This document shows, piece by piece, positions 6,571 to 13,960 of a stretch of DNA of 17,248 nucleotides (the first letter of the stretch is position 1; the number at the start of each line of letters is the position of its first letter). The notes below the pieces were generated by a model. The model was not told the origin of the DNA and did not search any database. It saw only the letters and a list, made by a program, of their open reading frames with translations. The position numbers and the translations under genes were made by a program. Location: NCBI GenBank assembly GCA_903895475.1, contig CAITUF010000162.1, forward strand, positions 1 through 17,248, given 5' to 3'. This DNA is from an uncultured Opitutia bacterium (GTDB lineage: Bacteria; Verrucomicrobiota; Verrucomicrobiia; Opitutales; UBA953).

Positions 6571-7692
6571 TTAGAGACCAGGGATATCCAGACGCTTAGC
6601 CACACGGCGGGGGCGGAGTAACGCTTCGCGCATACGAGCCCCCTCGTCGGTGCCCCGGAGATCCGTGCAGGCCGGGTGGGCTTCGGGTGCGGCTAGGATG
6701 CCGAGTTCGTGGAGGAGATGGGCGGTGCTGTGTTTATAGGCCGCGGCACTGTGCTGTCCGTTCAGGCGGAAGACTTGGTCCTCCAGCGATTGGAAGCATT
6801 CGAAGACCTTGTAGACGCGCGTGTCGAAGCGACCAGTGCCCGTCGGGAACTTTTTGCCGGGCACACCGTCCTCGAGCCACATGTCTTTGGCCGCGCAGAT
6901 TAACGGTGCCGCACTACTCGACGCGCCAATCAGCAAGGGCAGGCCGGTCTTGATGGCGGTGGCGATACCGTAGTCGTCGCCGCTATGCGGAGAGAAATCG
7001 AGTTTCAGGTCTTTGCACATCGCTGCCCAGTAGAGAAAGTGTGGTTCATCGAGCGTACTAATCTTCCCCCCGACGAACTTCGGGTGGATGGCCAATTGGT
7101 GGAGAAGCCACGGCTCGTACGGTGTCGCCCAGGGGACGAAGGAGGGCTCGAGCGCATGCACGATGCCGGGGCGGATGAGCCATTCGGCAATCTGGTAATA
7201 ACCATCGCGACGGCGTTCTGGGTCCAAGGAGTTAAGCCCTTTGGACGTCATGACCATGACCTCGCAGTTCTCATGGGCCTGCACGATGTCGATGAGGGCG
7301 CGGTAACGTTCGGCCTTGAAGTCCGTATCTTGGGCGGCGCCGCGGGCAGTCACCCCCGCGATAAACTTGTGCTCTGGGAAGGCGGCACGGAAGCGACGGA
7401 GCACTTCGGCATACATCGCGTCATCAAGGTCAAAGATATACCCCGTGTCGGCGTTGAGCACCGGCACTAGTTCTACGCCGTAGTGTTCGGCGGCCGCGTA
7501 TTGCCAGCGGAGGGCGGCGACAAAGCCATCCCAGTCGGGTTGCTTATCCTTAAAAGGCAGGAGGGCGGCGGCACATAGCCGGGCCCGGGTGCGGTGGTCG
7601 GCTAACTCCTCCTCGGACGTCCAAGCCCATTTCGTCGCCGACCAAGGCGTGGTCGGGGTAAGGTCCTCGGGGCGGGAGATGAGTGGCTTCAT
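6571..7692 (-). CDS. DHDPS/N-acetylneuraminate lyase family aldolase or dehydratase
   Basis: The protein has 373 residues, longer than the usual 290-310 of the family. The N-terminal half shows the barrel pattern of DHDPS-family lyases: ALLPFKDKQPDWDGFVAAL, followed by GVELVPVLNADTGYIF. Lys210 in FVGGKISTLDE is the best candidate for the Schiff-base lysine, with the following segment LKLDFSPHSGDD matching the next strand. An extra C-terminal helical region (from about 290) accounts for the length. Family members cleave or dehydrate 2-oxo acids (2-keto-3-deoxy sugar acids, sialate, keto-deoxyglucarate). Here it is the first gene of a minus-strand pair with the flavin oxidoreductase, divergent from a carboxylate-type transporter and an enolase-superfamily enzyme, which suggests sugar-acid catabolism. 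A Tyr equivalent to the catalytic Tyr was not clearly placed. Confidence 0.75.
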   Translation of the reverse strand: MKPLISRPEDLTPTTPWSATKWAWTSEEELADHRTRARLCAAALLPFKDKQPDWDGFVAALRWQYAAAEHYGVELVPVLNADTGYIFDLDDAMYAEVLRRFRAAFPEHKFIAGVTARGAAQDTDFKAERYRALIDIVQAHENCEVMVMTSKGLNSLDPERRRDGYYQIAEWLIRPGIVHALEPSFVPWATPYEPWLLHQLAIHPKFVGGKISTLDEPHFLYWAAMCKDLKLDFSPHSGDDYGIATAIKTGLPLLIGASSSAAPLICAAKDMWLEDGVPGKKFPTGTGRFDTRVYKVFECFQSLEDQVFRLNGQHSAAAYKHSTAHLLHELGILAAPEAHPACTDLRGTDEGARMREALLRPRRVAKRLDIPGL

Positions 7693-7816
7693 GACGACGT
7701 CGGAAACCCTAACAGTATTTATATCGGTTGAGGAAGTTTTGTTTCGGAAGGGGGTTGGTCCAAAATCGCCCCTTGAAGGCGCTCAGTATTACCCTCAGAA
7801 CTTTGGCACCCCGCCT
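7693..7816. promoter_or_regulatory. Divergent intergenic region of the catabolic locus
   Basis: These 124 bp separate the minus-strand DHDPS-family gene from the plus-strand MFS gene and must carry both promoters. A minus-strand TATAAA (7718-7723 on the plus strand as TTTATA) lies 26 bases upstream of the start at 7692, without a convincing -35. Two inverted repeats lie near the middle: TTGGTCCAA (7755-7763), nested in AAGGGG...CCCCTT (7748-7753 and 7769-7774). They are candidate operator sequences. No clear promoter was found for the plus-strand gene. Confidence 0.35.
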
Positions 7817-9136
7817 ATGAGCTCATCTTCCGAGTCCGACCCGCGCTCCCAAGCTATCTCGGGTGGGATGCAGATGACCTTAGTGGCGGGATTTCTCGGC
7901 TGGATGATGGATGGGTATGAGCAGGCAATCTTTCCGCTCTTAGCGAGCCCGGCACTGAAGAGTATGGTGCCGGTCGACGTGCTGTCCGCCGGCCCGGCGG
8001 CGGTTAATGCCTGGGTGGGCGGTTGGATGGGGTGGATTACCGCCGCCTTTTTGGTGGGTGCGGCCTTCGGTGGCGCAGCCTTCGGCTGGTTGGGCGATCG
8101 GGTTGGGCGCATCCGTGCGATGTCCTTAAGTATCCTTTTCTATTCGATCTTCAGCGGGGTCTGTTATTTTGCCCAGGATCCGCTCCACCTGATGGGCGCG
8201 CGTTTCCTGGCGGCCTTAGGCATGGGCGGCGAATGGGCGTTGGGCGTGGCTCTCGTCATGGAGGCTTGGCCAGAGCGTCACCGCTCGAAAATGGCCGCCG
8301 CCATCGGCATGGCCGCCAACCTCGGCATGGTGCTCGTCGGCTGCGTCGCCATCGCCTATCCGGCTTCCGCTGATTCTTGGCGGATCCATTTCTTGATCGG
8401 TGCCTCGCCGGCTATTATCACTTTGTTTATTCGCTTCTTCGTCCCGGAGTCAGAGAAGTGGAAGCGTGCTTCTGAAAAGGCCGCCGTCGAGCCGCCGCGG
8501 TCAAAGTTTAGTGAAGTCTTCGGGGGTGAGTTTCGGCGGGCGACCTGGGGCGCCATCCTGATGGTGTCGGTCGTGTTCGTTGGCACTTGGGGCGCGGTCC
8601 AATGGATACCGCTGTGGATCACCGAACTGGCTGGGCCAAAATTCCCTCAGGCCAAGGCCTATGCGATGGTGATTGTTTCGCTCGGCGCGTGCGTGGGGAC
8701 CGTCTTGGCTCCGCTTTGCTTAGCCCGTATCCCGCGGCGTTTGGGCTATCAATTACTCTGTTTATTCGCCTGCGCTTCGACGGCATGGATCTACCGCACG
8801 CCCGCGAGCTGGGATGGGCAGCTTTTGTTCGACGTATTTCCAGCCTTCTTGGCGCTGAAGATTTTCGTCCTCGGCATGACGGCGACCGCGTTCTTCGGTT
8901 TCATGCCGTTATACTTACCCGAACTCTTCCCGACCCGCGTGCGGGCGACGGGGCAGGGGATCTGCTATAACACGGGCCGCTTAGTCGCGGTGCCGTTCGT
9001 CTTGCTCGGCGGTTATCTGGTAAATATTTTGGGCGGCTATCAGCAAGCTGCCGCCGCCATCACCTTGGTTTATTTGGTGGGTTTAGGCATTGCTTACCTG
9101 GGTCGCGAGACTTCTGGCCAAGCGTTGCAGGACTAA
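7817..9136 (+). CDS. MFS transporter, sialate:H+ symporter (NanT-like) type
   Basis: This 439-residue protein is predicted to have 12 membrane helices. The first helix ends in an acidic DGYE motif (32-35), where NanT-like and aromatic-acid symporters have DGFD. GDRVGR (93-98) is the loop 2-3 signature, and RFLAALGMGGEW (129-140) with MEAWPERHR matches the NanT pattern in helix 4-5. The segment FFVPESEKWK ends helix 6, and GQGICYNTGR marks helix 11. These features indicate proton-coupled uptake of a carboxylate at the inner membrane. The start at 7817 is preferred over an in-frame start at 7589, because the extension would overlap the divergent gene and does not look like membrane-protein sequence. 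The enolase-superfamily gene begins three bases after the stop, so the two are translationally linked. The exact substrate is unknown. Confidence 0.88.
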   Translation: MSSSSESDPRSQAISGGMQMTLVAGFLGWMMDGYEQAIFPLLASPALKSMVPVDVLSAGPAAVNAWVGGWMGWITAAFLVGAAFGGAAFGWLGDRVGRIRAMSLSILFYSIFSGVCYFAQDPLHLMGARFLAALGMGGEWALGVALVMEAWPERHRSKMAAAIGMAANLGMVLVGCVAIAYPASADSWRIHFLIGASPAIITLFIRFFVPESEKWKRASEKAAVEPPRSKFSEVFGGEFRRATWGAILMVSVVFVGTWGAVQWIPLWITELAGPKFPQAKAYAMVIVSLGACVGTVLAPLCLARIPRRLGYQLLCLFACASTAWIYRTPASWDGQLLFDVFPAFLALKIFVLGMTATAFFGFMPLYLPELFPTRVRATGQGICYNTGRLVAVPFVLLGGYLVNILGGYQQAAAAITLVYLVGLGIAYLGRETSGQALQD

Positions 9137-9139
9137 GCC

Positions 9140-10552
9140 ATGGCCGTTAATCCGCATGACGTCCGCATCCGGGCGGTTCGCTGGTATGCCTTGCCAGTGC
9201 AGACGCGCGTGCCGCTGAAATTCGGACGAGATACGTTGACCGAAGTCGTCTGTGCGCGGGTCTGTCTAACCGTTTCGCGTGCAGACGGCACGCGGGCGCA
9301 AGGGTGGGGTGAGACGCCTTTAAGCGTCCAGTGGGTCTGGCCTTCATCTTTGTCCTATGCGGTGCGTCTTAACGCACTACAGGATTTTTGCGATCTGCTG
9401 GCCGAGGCCTATGCGCAGTTTCCCGCCCGGGGGCATGCGATGGAGATTGGGCATGACTTCCTGGAAGCCGTCTTGCCGGCGCTGCTGAAGAGCTTCAATG
9501 AAACCCTGCCGTCAGGCGTGCGTATTCCCAAGCTCGCCGCGTTAGTCTGCGCCTCCGCCTTCGACCTGGCGCTCCATGATGCCTACGGCGTCGCGAACGA
9601 GGTGCCGACGTATGAGACCTATCGGCAACCTTGGATGAACCACGACCTCGCGGCATTCCTGCAACCCGCGGCGGATGCCCCAACGGTCTCTTTTGCGGGC
9701 CAGTTCCCGGTCGACTACTTCCGGACTCCACCGGTGACCTCTTTGCTGGCTTGGCACCTCGTGGGTGGGCTCGACTACCTGACCATTGCTGAAGCGGGAG
9801 CAAACCTCGTGGCTGATGCTTACCCGACTAGTTTAGATGAGTGGATTCGTCGCGACGGACTCAAGGCCTTGAAGGTGAAGCTGCGCGGCGATGATGCCGT
9901 CTGGGATTTTGAACGCCTTCGGAGTGTCGCTGAAATTGGCCTGGCTGGCGGCGTCGAGCTTTTCACGGCCGACTTTAATTGCACCGTCACCGACCCTGCC
10001 TACGTCAATGGCGTGCTCGACCGAGTGAAAGTCGAACTCCCCGCGCTATGGTCCCGCCTGAGCTACGTCGAGCAGCCGTTTCCGTATGAGCTCGAAGCGC
10101 ATCGCATTGACGTCCATTCCGTCAGCAATCGTTGCCCGCTGTTCCTCGACGAAAGTGCGCATGACTGGCGCCTCGTGCGGCTTGGCCGTGAACTAGGCTG
10201 GACGGGTGTGGCGCTGAAGACCTGCAAGACGCAGACGGGAGCGTTGCTCAGTCTGTGCTGGGCTCGGGCGCACGGTATGCAGCTAATGGTGCAGGACCTC
10301 ACGAATCCAATGTTGGCCCAAGTCACGCACGTCTTGCTCGGCTTGCACGCCCCGACCATCGCGGGAATTGAAACAAATGGCATGCAGTTTTATCCAGCGG
10401 CTTCGGCTCCCGAGGCGCAAGTGCACCCTGGCCTGTATCTCCGCCAGCGCGGACAGGTCGACGCTACCACCGTGGCGGGGCCGGGCTTTGGTTATCGAGT
10501 GGACGAAATCTCCCGAGACCTACCTCCGCCCCGGGTCGCCTTCCCAGCTTGA
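9140..10552 (+). CDS. Enolase-superfamily enzyme (mandelate racemase/sugar-acid dehydratase type)
   Basis: This 470-residue cytoplasmic enzyme has the two-domain layout of the family: an N-terminal alpha/beta capping part and a barrel. The catalytic set is visible in order: KVK (Lys245, Lys247), the Mg ligands Asp278 (TADFN), Glu311 (YVEQPF) and Asp337 (FLDES), and a lysine in VALKTCKTQTG (Lys360 or Lys363). A KxK pair plus an opposite lysine fits muconate-cycloisomerase/dipeptide-epimerase-like chemistry better than the Lys/His pair of mandelate racemase, so it may be an epimerase, cycloisomerase or dehydratase. It is longer than the usual 350-400 residues, with an insertion around 150-230 before the KVK motif. 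It follows the MFS gene by three bases. The family is secure but the substrate is not. Confidence 0.85.
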   Translation: MAVNPHDVRIRAVRWYALPVQTRVPLKFGRDTLTEVVCARVCLTVSRADGTRAQGWGETPLSVQWVWPSSLSYAVRLNALQDFCDLLAEAYAQFPARGHAMEIGHDFLEAVLPALLKSFNETLPSGVRIPKLAALVCASAFDLALHDAYGVANEVPTYETYRQPWMNHDLAAFLQPAADAPTVSFAGQFPVDYFRTPPVTSLLAWHLVGGLDYLTIAEAGANLVADAYPTSLDEWIRRDGLKALKVKLRGDDAVWDFERLRSVAEIGLAGGVELFTADFNCTVTDPAYVNGVLDRVKVELPALWSRLSYVEQPFPYELEAHRIDVHSVSNRCPLFLDESAHDWRLVRLGRELGWTGVALKTCKTQTGALLSLCWARAHGMQLMVQDLTNPMLAQVTHVLLGLHAPTIAGIETNGMQFYPAASAPEAQVHPGLYLRQRGQVDATTVAGPGFGYRVDEISRDLPPPRVAFPA

Positions 10553-10562
10553 TTCAATCGGC

Positions 10563-10593
10563 TTGCGGGCGGGTAGGGGGGTGCCCTTATGCT
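10563..10593 (+). promoter_or_regulatory. Weak candidate promoter for the ThuA-like gene
   Basis: TTGCGG (10563-10568) is followed after 19 bases by TATGCT (10588-10593). The ATG at 10612 is 18 bases further on, giving a leader of about 10-12 bases. The gene could also be transcribed from upstream, since it follows the enolase-superfamily gene by 59 bp with no terminator between. Confidence 0.3.
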
Positions 10594-10611
10594 ATCAATC
10601 TTATTACCCCC

Positions 10612-11547
10612 ATGACCTCCCGTCTGCTTCTCCTTTTGGCCCTCGCCGCTTCGGCTTTGGCCGCTGACGCTCCTAAGCGTAAGATCCTCTTCTTCACCAA
10701 GTCCTCCGGCTTCGAGCACGATGTCATCTCCTACAAGAAGGGAATGCCCAGCTTCGCCGAGAAGCAGCTGAGTGAACTCGGTAAAGAGAATAACTGGGAA
10801 TTCGTCTTCTCGAAGGACGGTTCGAAGTTTTCGCCGGAGTACCTCGCGCAGTTTGACACCGTGATGTTCTACACCACGGGTGACCTCTGCTCTCCGGGGA
10901 CGGATAAGAACCCTCCGATGTCTCTCGCGGGCAAGCAGGCACTCTTTGACTTCGTGAAGGCCGGCAAGGGCTTCGTCGGCACGCACTCCGCCGCAGACAC
11001 CTTCCATACCGATAATGAGTCCCAGAAGGGTCCAGAGCGTTTCAAGAATCATGGCGACAAGGCCGACAGCTATGTCTGCTTCCTCGGGGCCGAGTTCATC
11101 CGCCACGGCAAGCAACAAGCCGGCGTCAATAAGGTCGTCGACCCGACCTTCCCAGGCTTCGCCAAGCTCGGTGATAGCTTCTCCTTCGTTGAAGAATGGT
11201 ACACCCTCAAGGACTTCCGTCCCGAGATCCACGTGCTGACTACCTTCAATGAGCCGGCCCTCGAGGGGGACGACTATAAGCGTCCAGCCTTTCCAAACTG
11301 CTGGGCTCGTCACGAGGGCAAGGGCCGCGTTTTCTACACCGCCATGGGGCACCGCGAAGATGTGTGGACCAATCCGACCTTCCGCCAGATCTTGGTCGGT
11401 GGTCTCTCATGGGCTAATGGCGATGCGAAGGCGCCCGATATGTCTCCTAACCTCTTAAAGGTCGCCCCTGGTGCCATGACCAATCAGCCCTACACGGCTC
11501 CCGCTCCGGCGAAGGCCGCGACCAAGAAGGCCGACGCCAAGAAGTAA
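10612..11547 (+). CDS. Secreted ThuA-like protein
   Basis: This 311-residue protein has a cleavable signal peptide (MTSRLLLLLALAASALA/ADAP) and a single ThuA-like domain (flavodoxin/amidotransferase-like fold). Diagnostic segments are KILFFTKSSGFEHD (24-37), VGTHSAADTFH (122-132), FVEEWY (192-197) and GRVFYTAMGH (238-247). It ends in an Ala/Pro/Lys-rich tail (about 294-311). ThuA-like proteins were named for trehalose use in rhizobia and are common as secreted proteins near sugar-degradation genes in Planctomycetes and Verrucomicrobia; their chemistry is unsettled. The ATG at 10612 is chosen because it begins the signal peptide; the longer frame from 10549 needs a TTG start inside the previous gene. 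A TATGCT box at 10588-10593 may be a promoter -10. Confidence 0.88.
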   Translation: MTSRLLLLLALAASALAADAPKRKILFFTKSSGFEHDVISYKKGMPSFAEKQLSELGKENNWEFVFSKDGSKFSPEYLAQFDTVMFYTTGDLCSPGTDKNPPMSLAGKQALFDFVKAGKGFVGTHSAADTFHTDNESQKGPERFKNHGDKADSYVCFLGAEFIRHGKQQAGVNKVVDPTFPGFAKLGDSFSFVEEWYTLKDFRPEIHVLTTFNEPALEGDDYKRPAFPNCWARHEGKGRVFYTAMGHREDVWTNPTFRQILVGGLSWANGDAKAPDMSPNLLKVAPGAMTNQPYTAPAPAKAATKKADAKK

Positions 11548-11558
11548 GCCCTTTAGTC

Positions 11559-11590
11559 AGGCGGGCCCAGTGCCCCGCCTTCTTTCTTTG
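11559..11590 (+). terminator. Terminator-like hairpin after the ThuA-like gene
   Basis: AGGCGGG (11559-11565) pairs with CCCGCCT (11574-11580) across an eight-base loop, followed by the T-rich TCTTTCTTTG. It starts 12 bases after the TAA at 11547 and ends just before the second MFS start at 11596. The T tract is interrupted by C, so termination may be partial. Confidence 0.65.
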
Positions 11591-11595
11591 CGACC

Positions 11596-12840
11596 ATGAC
11601 GACCATTCCTGCCGAAGCGACGAAGCTGAGCGAGCTCACGGAGCAGCAGAAGAAGTCGGGCTTGGCGGCTTGGCTGGGCTGGTTCTTTGATGGGCTAGAT
11701 CTGCACCTTTACACGCTCGTCGCCACGGTCTTCGTCGCGCAGCTACTGGGAACAGAGACGACTGATCCGAGCGTGCGAAAGTATGGCGCGTTTATTATGG
11801 GCGCTTTCCTGCTGGGCTGGGCGCTGGGTGGCGCCGTCTTTGGTTATATTGGCGACCGCTTAGGTCGGAGTCGTACGTTGGTCCTGACCGTCCTGACTTA
11901 TGCGCTGTTCACGGGCTTGGCTTTCTTTGCCCAGAACTGGTGGCAGCTGATGATTTTCCGCTTCCTAGCGGCGCTGGGCATTGGTGGCGAATGGGCTATC
12001 GGGGCGTCTTTGTTGTCGGAGACGTGGCCTAAGAAATGGCGGCCGTGGATCGCCGCTGTCCTGCAGTGTGCGGTCAATTTCGGGATCTTAGCCGCCATCC
12101 TGTCGGTCGCACTCATGGGCTATTTTGTGGATTTGGATAAACAACCCAAGTGGGTCTTCCTCATCGGAGTATTGCCAGCTTTCGTGACCTTATGGATTCG
12201 GCATGCCGTGCCCGAGACGGACGAATGGAAATCGGAAGCTGGTCGCCGCCAGGTGCCACCATTGTCCGACCTCTTTGCTCCCGGGATTCGTCGCTCCACT
12301 TGGTTGGCGGTGGCAATTTGCGCTATCTCCCTGACCGGTCACTGGGTCTTCATGTATTGGCAGCAGGCCTTCATTAAGACCCATCCCGGGGTGTCGGCCG
12401 TCGATCAGGGTGGTGTCATTAAGTGGGCCCTGTTCACTGTCATCGCTTGTTCAGTGGTAGGGAATTTTGCCTCGGGTTGGGCCGCCCATCGTTTCGGTTA
12501 TGGTCGGGCCTTGTGCGGATTCTTCAGTGCTTACTTCCTGCTGATGGCGGTCGCCTTCTTCTTTAGTTGGAGCCTGCCGGTAACCTTCGCCTTCTATGGC
12601 GCCATCGGGTTCTGTCAGGGGGTCTTTGGGCTCTTTACGATGTGCTTACCGCCGCTCTTTCCGACGCTACAGCGGACGACGGGGGCGGGCTTTAGTTACA
12701 ATATTGGGCGCGTTTTTTCGGCCATCGGCGTGGTCGTCTTCGGCTTGGTCTCCTTGGAGATTGGGCAATGCCTGCTTTACGCATCCTTCCTCTTTATTCC
12801 GGCGGCCATCTTAGCCCTTTGGTTGCCGCAGCCAGAATAA
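11596..12840 (+). CDS. Second MFS transporter, sialate:H+ symporter (NanT-like) type
   Basis: This 414-residue protein is predicted to have 12 membrane helices and is a paralog of the transporter at 7817-9136. It has DGLD (32-35) at the end of helix 1, GDRLGR (86-91), RFLAALGIGGEW (122-133) with SETWPKKWR, VFLIGVLPAFVTLWIR before PETDEWK, and GAGFSYNIGR near helix 11. These match the NanT/SHS subfamily more closely than sugar-only MFS carriers, so a carboxylate substrate is likely. The DGLD motif is closer to the classical DGFD than in the first paralog, which may mean a different substrate. It sits just behind a terminator-like hairpin and may depend on readthrough or an unseen promoter. No Shine-Dalgarno is visible. 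Confidence 0.87.
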   Translation: MTTIPAEATKLSELTEQQKKSGLAAWLGWFFDGLDLHLYTLVATVFVAQLLGTETTDPSVRKYGAFIMGAFLLGWALGGAVFGYIGDRLGRSRTLVLTVLTYALFTGLAFFAQNWWQLMIFRFLAALGIGGEWAIGASLLSETWPKKWRPWIAAVLQCAVNFGILAAILSVALMGYFVDLDKQPKWVFLIGVLPAFVTLWIRHAVPETDEWKSEAGRRQVPPLSDLFAPGIRRSTWLAVAICAISLTGHWVFMYWQQAFIKTHPGVSAVDQGGVIKWALFTVIACSVVGNFASGWAAHRFGYGRALCGFFSAYFLLMAVAFFFSWSLPVTFAFYGAIGFCQGVFGLFTMCLPPLFPTLQRTTGAGFSYNIGRVFSAIGVVVFGLVSLEIGQCLLYASFLFIPAAILALWLPQPE

Positions 12841-12861
12841 TTATCGGGGGGTAGGTTGGGC

Positions 12862-12889
12862 TTGTTTCTACGGCGGGTGTTCCTATGCT
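12862..12889 (+). promoter_or_regulatory. Promoter of the His-tailed membrane protein, probably leaderless
   Basis: TTGTTT (12862-12867), a 16-base spacer and TATGCT (12884-12889) form a sigma70-like promoter. The GTG start codon at 12896 is seven bases after the -10 box, so the predicted transcription start coincides with the first codon. There is no ribosome-binding site between. Confidence 0.5.
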
Positions 12890-12895
12890 GATGAC

Positions 12896-13408
12896 GTGAC
12901 GCTGAAACAAAAAGTTAGGCTCTTCGTCAAAATTCAAGCTGCCACTTTCGCCATCGGCTTGGCGTTCATCATCCGTGAGAACGCCGAACACGGCTTTACG
13001 TTGCAGATGACCTACAATCATGTGCGCGAGGCCTTGTTTGGGGATGAGGACCCGACTCGCACGCGGTGGCTTTTCCTGCTTCCACTGTTTGGGACGTTCT
13101 TGTACTTCGTGCGTACCGACCGTCGCCCGCGCAACTTAAAGCAGGTGTTCTTCAAATGGAGTATTCTTTTCCTGATTTTGGAGTTTACGACGGAGTGGAC
13201 CAAGAATGGTTGGGGGCAGGCGACGACGGATTTGCCGGTCTTCCTGGTCCGCTATGCCGCGGGCGGAGCCCTGGCGGCGGCGGTTTGGTGGTTAATCGAA
13301 CGTTCGCCCCGCACCCACCCGGATAGTTTCTATAAGCCCCATGGGCACCATCATGGTCATAGTCGCAGTCATGGGCACGACGCCGAGCCACCCAAGCGCG
13401 GTCACTGA
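12896..13408 (+). CDS. Small membrane protein with a His-rich C-terminal tail
   Basis: This 170-residue protein of unknown family starts at GTG; the nearby ATGs at 12885 and 12891 are out of frame. Hydrophobic segments lie around residues 12-27, 59-74, 86-97 and 116-132, suggesting three or four membrane helices. The last 25 residues form a hydrophilic tail with many histidines (KPHGHHHGHSRSHGHD). Such tails occur on metal transporters and metallochaperones and can bind Ni, Zn or Co, but the membrane part does not match a transporter I recognise. The middle contains several Trp and charged residues (FTTEWTKNGWGQATTD). It stands alone between the MFS gene and the convergent EVE-domain gene, whose stop is eight bases away. 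Coding status is supported by its promoter-like sequence and membrane pattern. Confidence 0.7.
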   Translation: MTLKQKVRLFVKIQAATFAIGLAFIIRENAEHGFTLQMTYNHVREALFGDEDPTRTRWLFLLPLFGTFLYFVRTDRRPRNLKQVFFKWSILFLILEFTTEWTKNGWGQATTDLPVFLVRYAAGGALAAAVWWLIERSPRTHPDSFYKPHGHHHGHSRSHGHDAEPPKRGH

Positions 13409-13416
13409 GTGAAAAT

Positions 13417-13872
13417 TTACTTTTGGCCGAGCCCGCAGATAGCCTTGAACTCGGCGGCCAGCACTGGGGTGACGGAAAGTCGATTACCTGGCCGCAAGAT
13501 GAGCATCTCCCCGAGGGCTTTGCAGGCCCGGAGGTCGGGTAAGGTAACGTGTCGCTGGAAGGTCTGGTGATAGGCGACTTCAACGCAACTCCAGCGCGGG
13601 TCATCCCGCCGAGATTTTGGGTCATAGTAGTCTGACTTCGCTTCGAATTGCGTGGGGTCGGTGAATGCTGCCTTCGATATCTTCGCCACGCCGGCGATCC
13701 CGGGTTCTGGGCAGTTGGAATGGTAGAACAGCACGAGGTCGCCCACGGCGGCGGCCCGCATGAAATTACGGGCTTGGTAGTTACGCACGCCCGTCCACGG
13801 CTCAGTCCTACGGGTGCGGAGTTGTTCGAACGAAAACTCATCGGGTTCGGATTTCATCAACCAATAGCGCAT
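13417..13872 (-). CDS. EVE-domain protein
   Basis: This 151-residue protein consists of a single EVE (PUA-like) domain. It opens with MRYWLMKSEPDEFSFEQL, the characteristic first strand and helix, followed by WTGVRNYQARNFMR (about 26-39) and VGDLVLFYHSNCPEPGIAGVAKI (about 44-66). These are the conserved core of the family, including the Tyr/His/Ser pocket segment. EVE domains bind modified bases in DNA or RNA, but the role of stand-alone bacterial members is mostly unknown. The start at 13872 is chosen over 13995 because the domain begins there and the extension would overlap the divergent TatD-family gene. It converges with the membrane-protein gene (gap of eight bases) and diverges from tatD-like (88 bp). 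Confidence 0.92.
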   Translation of the reverse strand: MRYWLMKSEPDEFSFEQLRTRRTEPWTGVRNYQARNFMRAAAVGDLVLFYHSNCPEPGIAGVAKISKAAFTDPTQFEAKSDYYDPKSRRDDPRWSCVEVAYHQTFQRHVTLPDLRACKALGEMLILRPGNRLSVTPVLAAEFKAICGLGQK

Positions 13873-13899
13873 GCGAGCACGGTGGTGGTCCACCGGTTT

Positions 13900-13956
13900 T
13901 TGACAAGCGTCTTGGCGACCTAAACCTTGCCCTGCGGCCACGGGGTGCCCTAATAA
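13900..13956 (+). promoter_or_regulatory. Candidate promoters upstream of the TatD-family gene
   Basis: A perfect TTGACA lies at 13900-13905, with TAAACC 15 bases later (13921-13926). A second pair, TTGCCC (13927-13932) and TAATAA (13951-13956) with an 18-base spacer, ends four bases before the ATG at 13961. The first has the better -35 but short spacing; the second would give a leaderless mRNA. I cannot choose between them. Confidence 0.35.
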
Positions 13957-13960
13957 CCTT

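Noticed and set aside
7589..7816. A 76-codon N-terminal extension of the first MFS transporter
   Set aside because: It would overlap the divergent DHDPS-family gene by about 100 bases, is not hydrophobic or conserved-looking, and leaves no room for the divergent promoters. The start at 7817 gives a normal MFS length.
10492..11352. A 286-codon open frame on the minus strand opposite the ThuA-like gene
   Set aside because: It lies wholly over the ThuA-like gene and the end of the previous gene, shows no recognisable domain, and its composition (Glu/Gly/Leu/Val-rich) is what antisense of a GC-rich gene gives. The plus-strand gene has a signal peptide and clear motifs.
13185..13841. A 218-codon open frame on the minus strand overlapping the EVE gene and the His-tailed protein gene
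   Set aside because: It is in another frame of the EVE coding strand, is rich in Pro/Ser/Arg, and has no domain features; the EVE frame is certain.
13880..13900. CGGTGG-TGGT-CCACCG hairpin followed by T residues as a plus-strand terminator
   Set aside because: No plus-strand gene ends here; the nearest plus-strand stop is at 13408, and the sequence is the leader region of the minus-strand EVE gene. It may be chance or a leader structure.
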